Positions 12,155 to 23,662 of a stretch of 64,000 bases of DNA are shown one piece after another. Position 1 is the first letter of the stretch. The number at the start of each line of letters is the position of its first letter. Both the position numbers and the translations under genes were made by a program. Below the pieces are notes generated by a model. The model saw only the letters and a program-made list of their open reading frames with translations. It was not told where the DNA came from and searched no databases. Source of the stretch: Cordia subcordata (lineage: Eukaryota; Streptophyta; Magnoliopsida; Boraginales; Cordiaceae); assembly GCA_028554755.1 (NCBI GenBank), contig JAPTOF010000020.1, positions 7,445,001-7,509,000 on the forward strand, in the 5' to 3' direction.

Positions 12155-12316
12155 TATAGGAAAATTTCCAATCATACGCAACTGGGATTGTAATGAGATA
12201 TATTTATACAAGAACAATTACAATTATTTCTTTTTATGATAAAATCATTGCCTTTCCTACAACATCTAAATATGTACATAATATATTTGATTAACTCCTT
12301 CACGTATACACTAATA
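12155..12316 (-). repeat. Copia 3' LTR (162 bp)
   Basis: It aligns with 16873-17036. Its inner edge abuts a polypurine stretch (minus strand GACGGGGCA). Its outer edge abuts CAAAG. Confidence 0.9.
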
Positions 12317-15300
12317 TGCCCCGTCAACCTGAACGGGATGGAAGCACAGTAAGATTGTGCTGGAGCTCTTGAAAACGAGTGGAGGACAAATTCTTTGTAA
12401 ATATGTCAACGATTTATGATCCAATAGGAACATATTTGACTACTACATCACCTTGGGCAACCTTTTGCCTAATAAAGTGAAAATCAATTTCAACATATTT
12501 GGTGTGAGCATGAAGTACCGGATTAGCAGACAAGTACATGGCAGTAACATTGTCGCAATATATTATGACAGAGGAGGGGAGAAAAACACGTAGATCACGC
12601 AAGAGCTGTCGAACCTAATAAGTTTTAGCCAAGGCATAAGCAAAGGAGCAGTTCTCAGCTTCAGTGCTAAAGTGGGACACAGTCGACTGCTTCTTGGATT
12701 GCTAAGAAATTAGATTCGGTCCAAGATATAAGGCATAACCAATGGTTGATTGCCTACTATCTAGGCAGCTAGCCTAATCTACATCTGCATAGGCTATAAT
12801 AGATAGGTTAGTAGTAACAGTTAATCTTAACCCATAGTTCAGCATGCCCTTTAAGAATCTAAGTATTCGTTTGACCAGCTGTAGGTGTGGAGCACAAAGA
12901 GCATGCATAAATTGACTCACTGGATTGACAACAAAGGCAAGATCTAGCCTGGTTAGGGTGAGGTATTATAAACCATCAACCATGCTGTGATACTCAATAG
13001 GGTCCTTCAATAAGTCACATCATAGAGAGAGGGAGAGGATTTGGAATGTAGAGAAGTTTTGACGGGTTTAGCATCGTACATGGAGAACTTAAGAAGTAAA
13101 TCTTGTCCATATTTCAATTGAGTTAGGGTAAGCGATGTAGAGGTGCGAGTAGCTTGTGTTCCCAAGAAGTAATATAGATTGTCTAGGTCTTTCATAGAAA
13201 ATATGGTTCTGAGAGTATCAATGAATTGAAAAAGAAGAGAAGGAGAACTATTTGTAAAATATTATCAACATAGAGAAGTAATACCAACATACCATGTGGT
13301 TAACAATAAATGAACATAGATATGTCAGCAGAACTACAGATGAACCCATGAGATAATAGAAAAGAACTAAAACACTAGAACCAAGCCATAGGTATTTGTT
13401 TAAGGCCATCGAGTGCCTTTCTCAATTTACAAACATGAGTGGGATACTGAGGATCAACAAAGATTTGTGGTTATTTCATAAATACATCTTCAGTGATATG
13501 ACCATGCAAAAAGGCATTTTTAACATCAACTTGTTGAATGACCCAATTTCAAGAGATAGTAACAGTTAAGACAATATGAATGGTGATGGGTTTGCCAATA
13601 GGACTAAAGGTTTTAGAGTAATCAATGCCTGCCTATTGATGGAAACCTTGAGCTACCAAGTGTGCTTTGTAGCGCTCAATAAAGCCACCAACACTGTACT
13701 TAATCTTGTAAATCTATTTACATCCCATTAAATTCTTGGTTGGAGGTGGTGGAACAAGTTCCAAGGTGCCACTGTGCATAAGTGCATTAAATTCCTCATC
13801 CAATGCTTGTCGCCATTAAGGATGTTTAGAGGCCATAGAAAAAGATGTGGGTTCACAAGTGTCAATGTGTGAGATCAAAGACAAGATTTGTTTTTTCTTA
13901 TGAATGCCTGATCTTGCACGAGTTTGCATAGGATGAACATTGATGTCACTCGAGATGCAAGTGACAGTGGAGGCAGACACATTTGCAGAACCAGAGAATA
14001 GTGGGGAAGAAGGGATTGAGGGAAAAAGGAACGACGTCATGTCCAATGTAGAGGGGCATTGGAGAATAGGAGACGGCAAAGGCACTGAAAGTGGACTTAC
14101 TATACCATAGTTTTCGCTAGTAGACATGTGCTCAAGATTTGATGAGGACACTATATAGGGGTTGGAGAAAGGGAATGAGGGGTTGAGGTACAACCGAAAT
14201 TTGGATAACGGATGCAGAGGAAAGGTCTTCTTTTGTAGAGTTAGTGATAGTAGAGTAGGGATACGAGTTTTCATCAGAATGAACATGGTGGCTGATGTAC
14301 ACTCGACCAATGGTGGGATCTAAATAGCAATACCCTTTATAATCATTTACATCTTAAAAAGATGCAACGAACAAATTTCGATGCTAATTTGTGTGGTGTA
14401 AATGCAACAAGATCTGGGAAACATGCACAACCAAAAGATCTAAGAAATCCATAGTCTCGAGGTTTGTTGAAAAGCAGTTCAAAGGGAGATTTATAAGAAA
14501 GCATAGGGGAAGGGAGTCTATTTATGACAAAAACCATAGTGTTAACAGCATCTAACTAAAAAGAATAAGGCATAGACGCATGAATAAGAAAAGTGCACGC
14601 AACTTCACTAATATGACATTGTTTGCATTCAACAACCCTATTTTGTTATGGTTTATCCAGACAAGATTTTTGAAAAACGATGCCATTTTCAATGAAAAGT
14701 TGTTGAAAGTCACGGCTATCAAATTCTCCACCTCTGTCACTTTGAAACTGGTTTATTTTGGTTGAAAATAGAGTTTCAACTTGAGTTTTAAAGGTCTGAA
14801 AATGAGTTGTAACTTCTGACTTCTTATGCATTGGAAAAATCCATATAAAGCGTGAGAAATCATCCACAAAAAATACAACATATTTATAACCTAAATTAGA
14901 GTGTACGGGGAAGTCTAAACATCAGAATGTATTAAATTTAAGAGAGCATTAGCACGTTGTTCGTTCAATTGAAAGGGGAGACAACTATATTTGCCCAATT
15001 TGCAAGCCATACATAAATCGAAGTTTGAATGAGTACATTGCAAAAAGATTTTAGATTATAAGAAACTAAGCAAACGAGGATTAAAATGACCTAGCCTAAG
15101 ATGCCAAACATCACCACCTACTTTATAAGCAACCAATGCATGAAACACAGGAGAGACACTGCTGGCCAGCAAGGGGTATAGTGTCAATTGTCTTGTCCTT
15201 AAAAGAAAAGGAATTTGAGTCAAACACAGTAAGACAATTATTATCAGCACAAAGTTGACGAATAGATAGCAAATTGTGAGAGAGATGAGGGACATGCATG

Positions 15301-16866
15301 ACATTATTTAAAATGACAGAAGGTGTAGGTGTACGTAAATAGGCCATGCCAACATGACATATAGGTAACTATGCACCGTTTCCAACCAAGATTTTAGAGT
15401 GACCATTATAAGGAGTTAAAGAGTTAAGTACACCTAAGTGAGGTGACATGTGAGCGGAGGCAACAGTGTCCGGATACCATGTAGCATTATCGGTTTCCCC
15501 AACAGACATAGTGGCTAACAATTTTCCAAGATCAGAAGACACAACAGTGTGATTGAAATGGTCAGGACAGTTAATAGTAAGATGCCCTAGGGAGTTACAA
15601 ATTTGGCATAGAGAAGTAGATGACATAGGCAGGGGACCAAGAATACCTTCATAGGGTGATGGTGACTTGGTAGGGGACCAAACCAAATTAACATAATGGT
15701 TAGGGAAAACATTACTCGTGGGTCCAGAGCCTGGAACGCCTATAAAGGATTATGAGGTATGCATGAAGTTCTGACCAGTGCTCTGGTAAGGTGCTTCAGG
15801 ACCAGAATTTGAAGTCTGAGGTGTAATGCCATTTCTACCATGCCTTCGACCACCACAGCGTGATTTAAAACTAGTCCCTCGTCCTTTGTTGCTAGACTGG
15901 TTCGTAGGATGCTGCTGCTGTGTAGATGTTGTGGCATAGGTAGTGCAGGAAGTAGGAGTCAGAGATTGAGAAGCTAGCTTAATATGACATTATTGCACCA
16001 ATAATTTGCGATAAACACCATTCCAAGTTAACTGTTCTCCAGAATTTATTAAGGCAATGACGAAGGTGTTATATTCAGCGGGTAATCCATGCAATGCAAT
16101 GGAAATCAGATCATCGTTAACAACTGGCTTATGAATATCAAAGAGAGTGTCAGCGATGGTTTTGATTTCTTGAAGATAGGCTTCAATGCTTTTGTTATTT
16201 TTGCTCAAGCCATAGAGTTTCAAACAAAGAGAATGAGAATTTGCCTTCAAACCATCCAGGTAGCGTTCTTGGAGAGCAATCCAAATATCCGACTGTTAAC
16301 ATGATGATAGATATCTTGAACAATATCACTCGTGAAGGTAGCGTTCAACCATGTGCGTACTAAACTATCCAAGCAAAGCCATAAGGAATACTCTAGAGAG
16401 GTTGGGCAGGACATGGCAGAGAACCATCAACGACACTGTAACACCATAGGTAAACAAGATGGGTTCAATCTGGGATCACTATAATTTATAGTTTGTGCCG
16501 TCAAAGCGTATTGTAACAAGGGTGGTGATGTTGAGACTGCTTAGGTTAGGGAGTTGCAGACCTTGTGTGGATAGAGGAGTGATCTAGGCAATGCTTGTAA
16601 GAGAAAGGCTAACCATGGTGGACATGGTAGATAGCGAGGTTAAAGTTTGCATAGGGAGTACAGACGTTGGGAGGAATGTGGATACAAAGAGATTGTTTGT
16701 TGTTGCAGGGTTATGAGTATTAGATAGGGTATTGTTTGGTGTTGATGGCTCAAGAAAAAGAGCAGCGACACCAGAAGTAGGCGCTGCTGTGGACATGTCG
16801 AATAGGGCAGAGGAGGTGCGGGAATAAGGTAGGGTTTTTGATGGAAAGGATCTTATGGCTACGACG
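12317..16866 (-). pseudogene. Copia gag-pol polyprotein, broken
   Basis: These pieces are readable on the minus strand. Gag is at about 15990-16250, with KLYGLSKNNKSIEAYLQEIK and LISIALHGLPAEYNTF. A CCHC zinc knuckle is at about 15567-15608 (CQICNSLGHLTINC). At about 15470 the protease motif is WYPDTVASAHM where WYPDSGA is expected, so the catalytic DSG is altered. The GAG-pre-integrase HLRLGH is at about 15070-15100. Integrase is at 14646-14867 (MDDFSRFIWIFP, FQSDRGGEF) and 14343-14537. Reverse transcriptase is at about 13200-13800 (YKAHLVAQGFHQ, then a stop, IDYSKTFSPIGKP, QQVDVKNAFLHG) and 13007-13195. RNase H is at 12414-12602 (IYCDNVTAMYLSANPVLHAHTK). Stops interrupt almost every domain. 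Confidence 0.9.
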
Positions 16867-16872
16867 ATACCA
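16861..16872 (-). other. Copia primer binding site
   Basis: On the minus strand, directly after the 5' LTR, the sequence is TGGTATCGTCGT. This matches the initiator-tRNA-Met site (TGGTATCAGAGC) used by plant copia elements over its first seven bases. Confidence 0.7.
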
Positions 16873-17036
16873 TATAGAAGAATTTCCAATCATACACGAC
16901 TGGAATTGTATTTAGATATATTTATACAAGAACAATTACAATTGTTGCCTTATATGAAACAATCATTGCTTTTTCTAGAACATGAAAATATGTACATAAT
17001 ATATTTGATTGAATCCTTAACATATATACACTAATA
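16873..17036 (-). repeat. Copia 5' LTR (164 bp)
   Basis: On the minus strand it runs TATTAGTGTATATATG... to ...CTTCTATA. It is followed by the primer site and preceded by CAAAG (17037-17041). Confidence 0.9.
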
Positions 17037-17041
17037 CAAAG
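17037..17041. repeat. Target site duplication CAAAG, right copy
   Basis: Exact match to 12150-12154. Confidence 0.85.
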
Positions 17042-17078
17042 AACCTCATTCTTAAGGGATAGTATCAAACATTTGAAC
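17042..17078 (-). mobile_element. SINE fragment split by the copia element (right part)
   Basis: See the left part at 12107-12149. On the minus strand GGAGTAGTTCAAATGTTTG resembles the 5' tRNA-like part of the SINE at 32716-32835 (GAGTAGTTCAAATAGTTG). Confidence 0.45.
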
Positions 17079-18839
17079 TACTCCTAATGCTAATATTTCA
17101 AAGTATAATCGTGTAAATTGATGTGTGATCTCTAAAAATCTTTCGAAGAAAATTGCTTTTTTTTTTCCCTAATATATAATAGTAGATTAAACTGATACAT
17201 TGAATATTGATTATACACAGCATCATCTTTTCGGGCCCATTGAGAATTCGTTTTTCTATTGGAACAAGAATGAGATTGGATGATCGTGACCAACAAAAAT
17301 TCTTGTCCCAGTTGACCACTCATCAGCTTTTACTTTTGGCTAAATACAACAGATGGGATAGTCATTTGATCCATCAGATTGTAATCTTATGTTAGATTTG
17401 CTCATCGTCCACTTTGAATAGTGCATTCCACTTGCCTGCCTCTAGGGCTAGACAAATTTAAATATTGTGTTTCGTATAAATTTATTATAACATGTTATTT
17501 TTATATAAGAAAATAGAATTTATTTAAAGTTTTTATAAGATACTTGTGATAAAATAATTTATTTATAATTGTAAAAATAAGTTATTAGTAGATTGTTTAT
17601 ATTTATAAGATAAAATGGGACATGGTAGAGATTTTTAAGATACCTGTGATAGGATGTCAGTGCCTTTTTCACACATTAGAGGATGAATCATTTTTTAATG
17701 AATAAGACAAGTATCTTATAATAAACTTATTCCAAACATAGGAAAAGTATTGTATACTAATTCGTTATATATGATCATAAAATAGTTCAAGTTTACATAT
17801 ATACTTTTTCATCAGGAAAGATATGTTTGGATTTACATAACAAAGCTCGGGATGAAAACAAGAAAAGAAATAAATATATTAGCAGAAAAGTGCTTATAAA
17901 GTGAGGGGTTCTTTTTCTTATTAAAAAGAAGTTACTAGCTAGTATTTCAAAGGAAATTGAAATGAAGGGAAAAATCTTTTGCTTAAAGTTATATGTTTAA
18001 TTAGCTGAGACAAGCTTAGGCCCCACTTAACGCACTTTTGTTCTTTTGTTTAAAATTGTATGTTTAGTCGAGACGAACCCCTAAGTTGACTAAATTAAAT
18101 GGATTACAAAAAGGGGCTTTACGAGTCCAATCATTTATACCCTTTTCACAAATTTAAAAGATTTAGATGTATAATTAGCAGCTGGCCAGAGATTAAATAA
18201 TTTTTAGTAATTAATTTCACTTGATGGGATAATGTCTGATTTGATTTTGTCAATTTAATTTCTACTCGTTTCATAGATACAACGATCTTACTTTTTGGCT
18301 GGTCATGTGTACTGCAAAAAAAGGTGAAAGAAAAAAAGAGAGAAAAAAGCTAAAGGATGCTCGAGTGGTGCTAACTTGAAAGTGACTTTTTTCAACATTT
18401 TGGTTTCTAATCTCACCCACAAAGAAAAAAAAAATGGTTTCCTAACAAAGCAGCTCATACATAAACAAAGTAACTTTTCATAATTGGCCCGGAAAGAAGC
18501 TTATATGTTTTTCTCATTACTGTTAAAATAATAAATAAACATACTAAATCTCTCTTAACCACTAGAATTTTTAAATAAACTAATTTTGTTTGGTATAGCT
18601 AGCAACAAAATCGGAATTATCAAAATGCTCATGACGTTTTGCAGAATGCACCCGTTTTCTTTTCCCTTTACATCCCACCCCAATCCAATCCCCCTGCAGC
18701 CATTTAAAAGAAATATATATGTGCAATATTTATGCTTTGTTTGGTATAGGCTTAATTATTTAAGTTCCTTTTTTATTTAAAAAATTATAGTTTAGTTTGA
18801 GTTTTTCTTAAATGCTTGTGATAAGATGTCTTATTTATA

Positions 18840-18844
<5 letters not shown>

Positions 18845-18875
<31 letters not shown>
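18845..18875. repeat. (TA)n microsatellite
   Basis: About 15 TA units inside a MITE-like patch. Confidence 0.9.
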
Positions 18876-18882
<7 letters not shown>

Positions 18883-19291
18883 TAAAAGATAGATTGCTTA
18901 TATCCCTGTTTTCATAAATTGCTAATGATAAAACTCTTTAATTTGTCATATAAGATAAAAAAAAAATTGTCTCTTTTACATCAATAAGAAAAGTATCTTA
19001 TCATAAGTTCATTCCAAACACAGCATTAATCCAACTAGCACGTGCGATGAGAAAGTTATATATTTTAATGGTTAAACTTTTAAATGAGATAATTTTATAA
19101 CATGTATCACGATCTGTGGTCGTTGAACTATAAGTTTACCACTTAAAGTCTTTTTCATGCGGGACCACATCTTGGATTCATTTCAGAGGGACGAAAATTT
19201 ATCATCATAATTCCCAGCAGGAACAGCATGCTTTAATCCAAAGTGGTCCACAGCATAACGTGATGATGTGTTCATGGTATATATACATATC

Positions 19292-19300
<9 letters not shown>

Positions 19301-19330
<30 letters not shown>
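19301..19330. repeat. (AT)n microsatellite
   Basis: About 15 AT units, preceded by imperfect (CATA) repeats. Confidence 0.9.
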
Positions 19331-19332
<2 letters not shown>

Positions 19333-20499
19333 TACACAATTTGAGCCATGATCATCCTGCAGTGATGATGGCGCTGCTCTTCATAGTTAATTTGTCCAAT
19401 GCATGCAATAAAAGATGATGAGAGCATAAGTTAGTAATGATTGCTACCAATAAAACTTTGTTCCAATGTTGTATTATAACACATAGCTCATCAGTTTATC
19501 TCCAAGTGTATCTTGCACAGTTGCAGAAATATGTAATTTGCATATTAATTTCTCCTGTGTAAAAGCATCACAGAAAGTCTGGCTTCTACTTTAATTTCTT
19601 CCTTGTATTATCTCATTGGTTACATGTACAACTTTCGCTGTTGTTTCGAGTCTGATCGATAGTATATACCTATATAACATTTATATCTTACTTCTTCAAA
19701 ATGCTTCTTGATCTTTACAATTTGTTTATCCAGTTTGTCAAAAGTAAAAACTAGATACATAAAAAACATAGACAAGATACAAAGAGCAATATTGTGTTTG
19801 TGAGTCATGTAATTTCTACAACTTAAAGTTCGTTATATAGGGGTTACCACTAATACAATAAAGTAAATTGTCTAACATAATCCCTAATTGATCGTGATTG
19901 ATATGTACAAGTAAAAAAATAATAATTTATATAATACCTACCAAAATACGTACAAAAACATCTCTAACACAGAGCATGGTGGGAGGCTATCTGTCTATCT
20001 TCGTGATCTTGGTCCCAAAGCTTGTTAGCAATAAGTGACCACGCTTTGAACTTAATTGTAACGGTTATAGAAATATTAAAACCCGTTACTAGTGACCTTA
20101 TGTAATATTTTCTAAGTGTTGGTTGAAGTCATGTGTTACTTATTGTCCATTTATAATGGTTTCTTACAATAAAGAGCAATAATTGAATATACTTTAAAAT
20201 GATTTTCTTTTAATTATAGTTAATAATCATAGCAAATTAATTAATATTTATTATAATAGTTGGAAAAAGTAAAAGTTACAACTAGAACTTAACAAAATGG
20301 CATATATAACTTAGATAGTACAATGGCTCAGATCAAATTGTTACCAAAGTTTTAGTTTTAAACAATGCTTATAAAATTTGTTGCATATAAGATATATGTT
20401 AAAACTTGTTTCCACAGGTTAAAAAATGTTATAGTGGGTTGATTTTGTCTTGAAGTTCAAAGATTTTAGCACTCTAAAGACTGGTAGATTTGTGTCAGA

Positions 20500-20674
20500 A
20501 ATTTTCCATCTCAATTTGAGATGAATTTGAGATAAAAAATTTGGACAATTTTTTTAATAAGTTAATCATATTTGAAACGAAAATTTGAGATAAAAAATTT
20601 TATGTCTCAATTAGAGATGAAATTTTTTGTCTCAAAATATGAGACAAAAATTTTTTTTTTTGTAGTGTAGTGAT
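20500..20674. repeat. Possible CACTA-type transposon end
   Basis: The stretch holds several inverted and direct copies of a motif like tttgagataaaaaattt and its complement. It ends in a T run followed by gtagtg. On the minus strand that is CACTAC followed by A's, which resembles CACTA termini with subterminal repeats. No partner terminus or 3-bp target duplication was found. Confidence 0.35.
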
Positions 20675-22754
20675 AAGCAACTCTTTTAGATAAAAGCCTG
20701 TTTGGCTTGCTTTTTAGCTATTTATAAGCAACAATTGCTTATAAGCAACTTTTGATGCATATAAGAAAATGCCAAATAACCATAGAAGTATTTGGATAAA
20801 ATATAATTATAAGTTGTTGACATATTTGGTAGATATATATATAAGTAGCAATGCTTGTTAAAAAGAACTTTTCGCTAATAATGTTGTGAAAAAAAAATAG
20901 TATCTTTTTTTTTAAAAAAATTAAAATAGTTTTTCTAATATAGTACTAGCCAATTATATATATACGCCCCAAGTTGATTAATTTTAGACTAATAAAAATT
21001 TAAAATTATATAAGACAATAGTTGAATTTAATTATTATCATTGGATTCCATACTTAATAAGAAATAAAAATAAAATAAAATGACAGTCGGTATAAAAGTA
21101 AATAAAATGAAAATATTCAAAATAAAGTAAAAGTCAAAATATCTAGATGATATAATTTCTGGGCGTGATGTGAGTTTGAGTTGAAAAATAAAAAAGTAAG
21201 ATGTGAAGGATTTCAATGGGGTTCTGATTGTTCTCTTCTCTCTCTAACTTCATGCCAACTCTAGAAGAACAAATTTGATTATCCTTTTCTCTCTCTTTTT
21301 CTTGCAACGAAAATGGCGGTGTTAGTAGTTGTTGCAACAACAGTGGTAGTGTCGCTATTATTATATTATTGTTGAAACTCTTATGATTGCTATTGTATTG
21401 TTGTGTTATTGTTGAAACTATATATATAGCAAATAAAGTATTTGATACTTTGCTTGAATCAAACTTGTTTATTTCCTCCATTAAATTTTTGTGAATATAC
21501 AGTGTAAAATCTCTGATCATATAATATAAAAATTGTAAACAGCTGTGGGGAAATACAACATAAGAATTGTGAATATAATATAAGACTTGTGAAATATAAA
21601 ATTCAACACTTGTTAGTATTCATTAGTGAACTTATAATGTAAAATTTTTAAACATATAGTATTAGAGTAGTGAATAATTGAACTTATAAACATATTATAT
21701 AAAAATTATAAATAATTAAAAATTTAAAGAGAAGTATTAAACATTATGGACAAATAATATGAGATCTCTAAATAATTAAAAGTTGTTAACATATAATATG
21801 TATAAGAGTTGTAAACATATAATATAAAAGTTAAACGCAATGTAAGATTCACGGCGCTAATGTGGTGCATAGCAAATGTGGTGCACAATGTAAGTAGTGA
21901 ATAATGCATCACCTCGCCCTGCTAAATTTTAAGTTCTACTAAATTATAGCAGACTGTATTTTCAGTTAGCATTTCTTTTTTATACTTTCATTCAACTTTA
22001 AAAACGTAATTGATACGAAAATATAAATTTATAAATATTGTAATATATAGTCAGTGGTTAGCTATTGAGCGCCGACGATCATGGACTGTAGCCGGCGGTA
22101 ACGATAACTAAGAGGGTTTAGTTTCTTTTTCCGACGACCGAAGAGAAGTCAATCTTGGTAAGGTAGAATTTGGCGTTTTTGTAATCCCACGGGATACTAG
22201 GTACATCTTTTGTTGATATTAATATACTCGTTTGCTTACTTATTGTGGGCTAAATACAGGTAAAAGAATCATAAAAACCTGACTTTTGTTTTTAAGTATA
22301 TTGGAATAACACATTCAGGCGCCATTGTTTGGACCAATTTCATTTTGGTCCATCAAAGTGGCTTAAAAACTGCACCTCAAATTTTCACCTTTTTTTTTTT
22401 TTTTCAGATGGATGATGAAAATAGGCTAATTAACTTTACTTGTGTTCTTCATATTTAATTTGTCGAAATTTAGTGAAAAAGTAGATTGTATTTGATTTCC
22501 TGGATGATGCTAAATTACTCAAGAGCTAATCCATTTGCATTTGTTAAACTACATGAAAATAAGTCTTGTAAAATATAATGTTAACAAGATATATAGTATA
22601 CATCAACTGAAAAAAAAAAAAAAAAAACACAAACATAGATGACTGTTCTTTACATTGAAACTCCCAAGTTATACACGAACAGCTATTTTCAAGACTAGAT
22701 ATTCTTATATTTACAATGTATTACAGAAATATTTTTGACTTTCTCCACAATTTT
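20675..22754. other. AT-rich intergenic DNA with degenerate repeats
   Basis: No gene is supported. Around 20693-20830 the phrase gcctgtttggcttgc followed by ataagcaac... is typical of MITE ends. From about 21480 to 21860 a loose repeat of the type 'aacatataatataaaa(a)ttgtaaa' recurs. A 125-codon minus-strand reading frame at 21143-21520 is low-complexity and not convincing. Confidence 0.4.
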
Positions 22755-22845
22755 CTCGAAAATCTGCTCTTCCGTAGAAGGTTGTGAAGTCGTCCTTCAC
22801 GTACTCCACAGTTTCTTTCCGTCCGAAGTTTATAGATGCAACAAT
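22755..22845 (-). pseudogene. Unrecognised coding-like fragment
   Basis: On the minus strand about 30 codons read ASINFGRKETVEYVKDDF and then TTFYGRADFREN, with even codon composition in otherwise AT-rich DNA. There is no start codon, no extension and no recognised family. It may be an exon relic or a captured fragment. Confidence 0.3.
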
Positions 22846-23456
22846 ATATTGAACACAACCTTAATTTAAAGTTTCTACGGCGAATTTTTTCAATCTAAAG
22901 CTATAGAACGGATGGTCCCTGATTATTTTGGCACAGAGAAATTACAGTTACAAGGGTAAATAATGGAGGATTGGAACAAAAATAAATGAGGAATTCAAAT
23001 TGCAGTATCGCGATCAAGGTAGATGTATTGTAGAGTTAATATAACAGGTAAACTATCAATAGTATACATGTATAATAAAGCATCTGGGGCCCGACTTTTC
23101 TCTTGGTCAGACAACCTCAAAGAAAAAAGAAAAGAAAATTTGTCATTTTTGTAGAGTTTATAATTTTAATTTTAGTCTAATACAATCTTGTCTAAAATAA
23201 ACGAATGAAACTAAGATCACTTTACTCTTAGGGCTTGGGGCTTCAAAAACTATTTATTCCATTCCTTCAAGTATAGATGAATGAATAAAATTTACCTTAT
23301 CCTAATGTAATAATTAGATTTGCAAAAGATCTCGTAAGATTATTCATTTGTTCTCAATGAATTGTTAGTGAACGAAAATAATAAGAAAAATCTTTAGAAT
23401 GTAGTTTTCTCATTTCTGTAACTTTCATAGCTAGAATAGTACTAGATAGTCGATGT
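22846..23456. other. Intergenic DNA, nothing recognised
   Basis: Moderately AT-rich, with no plausible exon or repeat boundary. Confidence 0.4.
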
Positions 23457-23662
23457 AAAAATACCATATAGTTGACAGTGCATGACACTCGACAACGCGA
23501 TCGAAATTCAGTGCGCGTGATTCACAAATATCATGGGTTACGATTTCCACGCTTGGTCTCTCGCCGCCACTCACGCACATCCTCGATTTATCTCCCGCTT
23601 TGCATGCGCTCTGGTGGGAAAAGGGTTCTCCTTTGGTTAACCCTTTTAAAAATACCATATAG
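23457..23662. mobile_element. 176-bp GC-rich insert flanked by 15-bp direct repeats
   Basis: AAAAATACCATATAG occurs at 23457-23471 and again at 23648-23662. The 176 bp between them are much richer in GC than the surroundings. On the minus strand they are open throughout (EPFSHQSACKAGDKSRMC..., ...ALNFDRVVECHALST). A 15-bp direct repeat around an insert is what target-primed retroposition leaves. I cannot name the inserted sequence. It could also be filler DNA at a repaired break. Confidence 0.45.

Larger units (their letters stand above)
10598..12239. repeat. Tandem segmental duplication with internal deletion
   Basis: Copy 1 runs from about 10598 to 11751. Copy 2 runs from about 11752 to 12239. 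Copy 2 contains the first block of copy 1 (10598-10697, tttatcaatttatcaatg...) at 11757-11856, fused directly to its last block (11352-11751) at 11857-12239. About 650 bp in between are missing. The fusion point sits at a shared 'acact' microhomology. The last block holds TA/GTAT microsatellites, a SINE fragment, the CAAAG target site and 85 bp of the copia LTR. The duplication therefore happened after the copia element inserted. Confidence 0.8.
12155..17036 (-). mobile_element. Ty1-copia LTR retrotransposon, decayed
   Basis: This 4.88-kb element reads on the minus strand. From right to left it has the 5' LTR (16873-17036), a primer site, gag, zinc knuckle, protease, integrase, reverse transcriptase and RNase H, a polypurine tract (about 12317-12328), and the 3' LTR (12155-12316). 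Integrase before reverse transcriptase is the copia order. Both LTRs run TATTAGTGTATA...CTATA, so the termini are TA...TA rather than TG...CA, a known non-canonical class. CAAAG flanks both ends. Many stops have replaced Trp and Gln codons, which fits methylation-driven C-to-T decay. The element is not functional. Confidence 0.92.
17079..20499. other. AT-rich intergenic DNA
   Basis: No gene is recognised. Two related patches at about 17470-17720 and 18760-19020 share phrases such as cttgtgataagatgtc, tataagata and aagtatcttatcata. They are probably decayed copies of one MITE-like repeat, with termini not resolved. Confidence 0.45.

Noticed and set aside
11396..12239. Several frames of 70-95 codons rich in Tyr, Ile, Met and His
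   Set aside because: They are translations of TA/GTAT microsatellites and of the duplicated LTR fragment.
21143..21520. 125-codon minus-strand frame
   Set aside because: Low complexity, no homologous pattern, and embedded in degenerate AT repeats.
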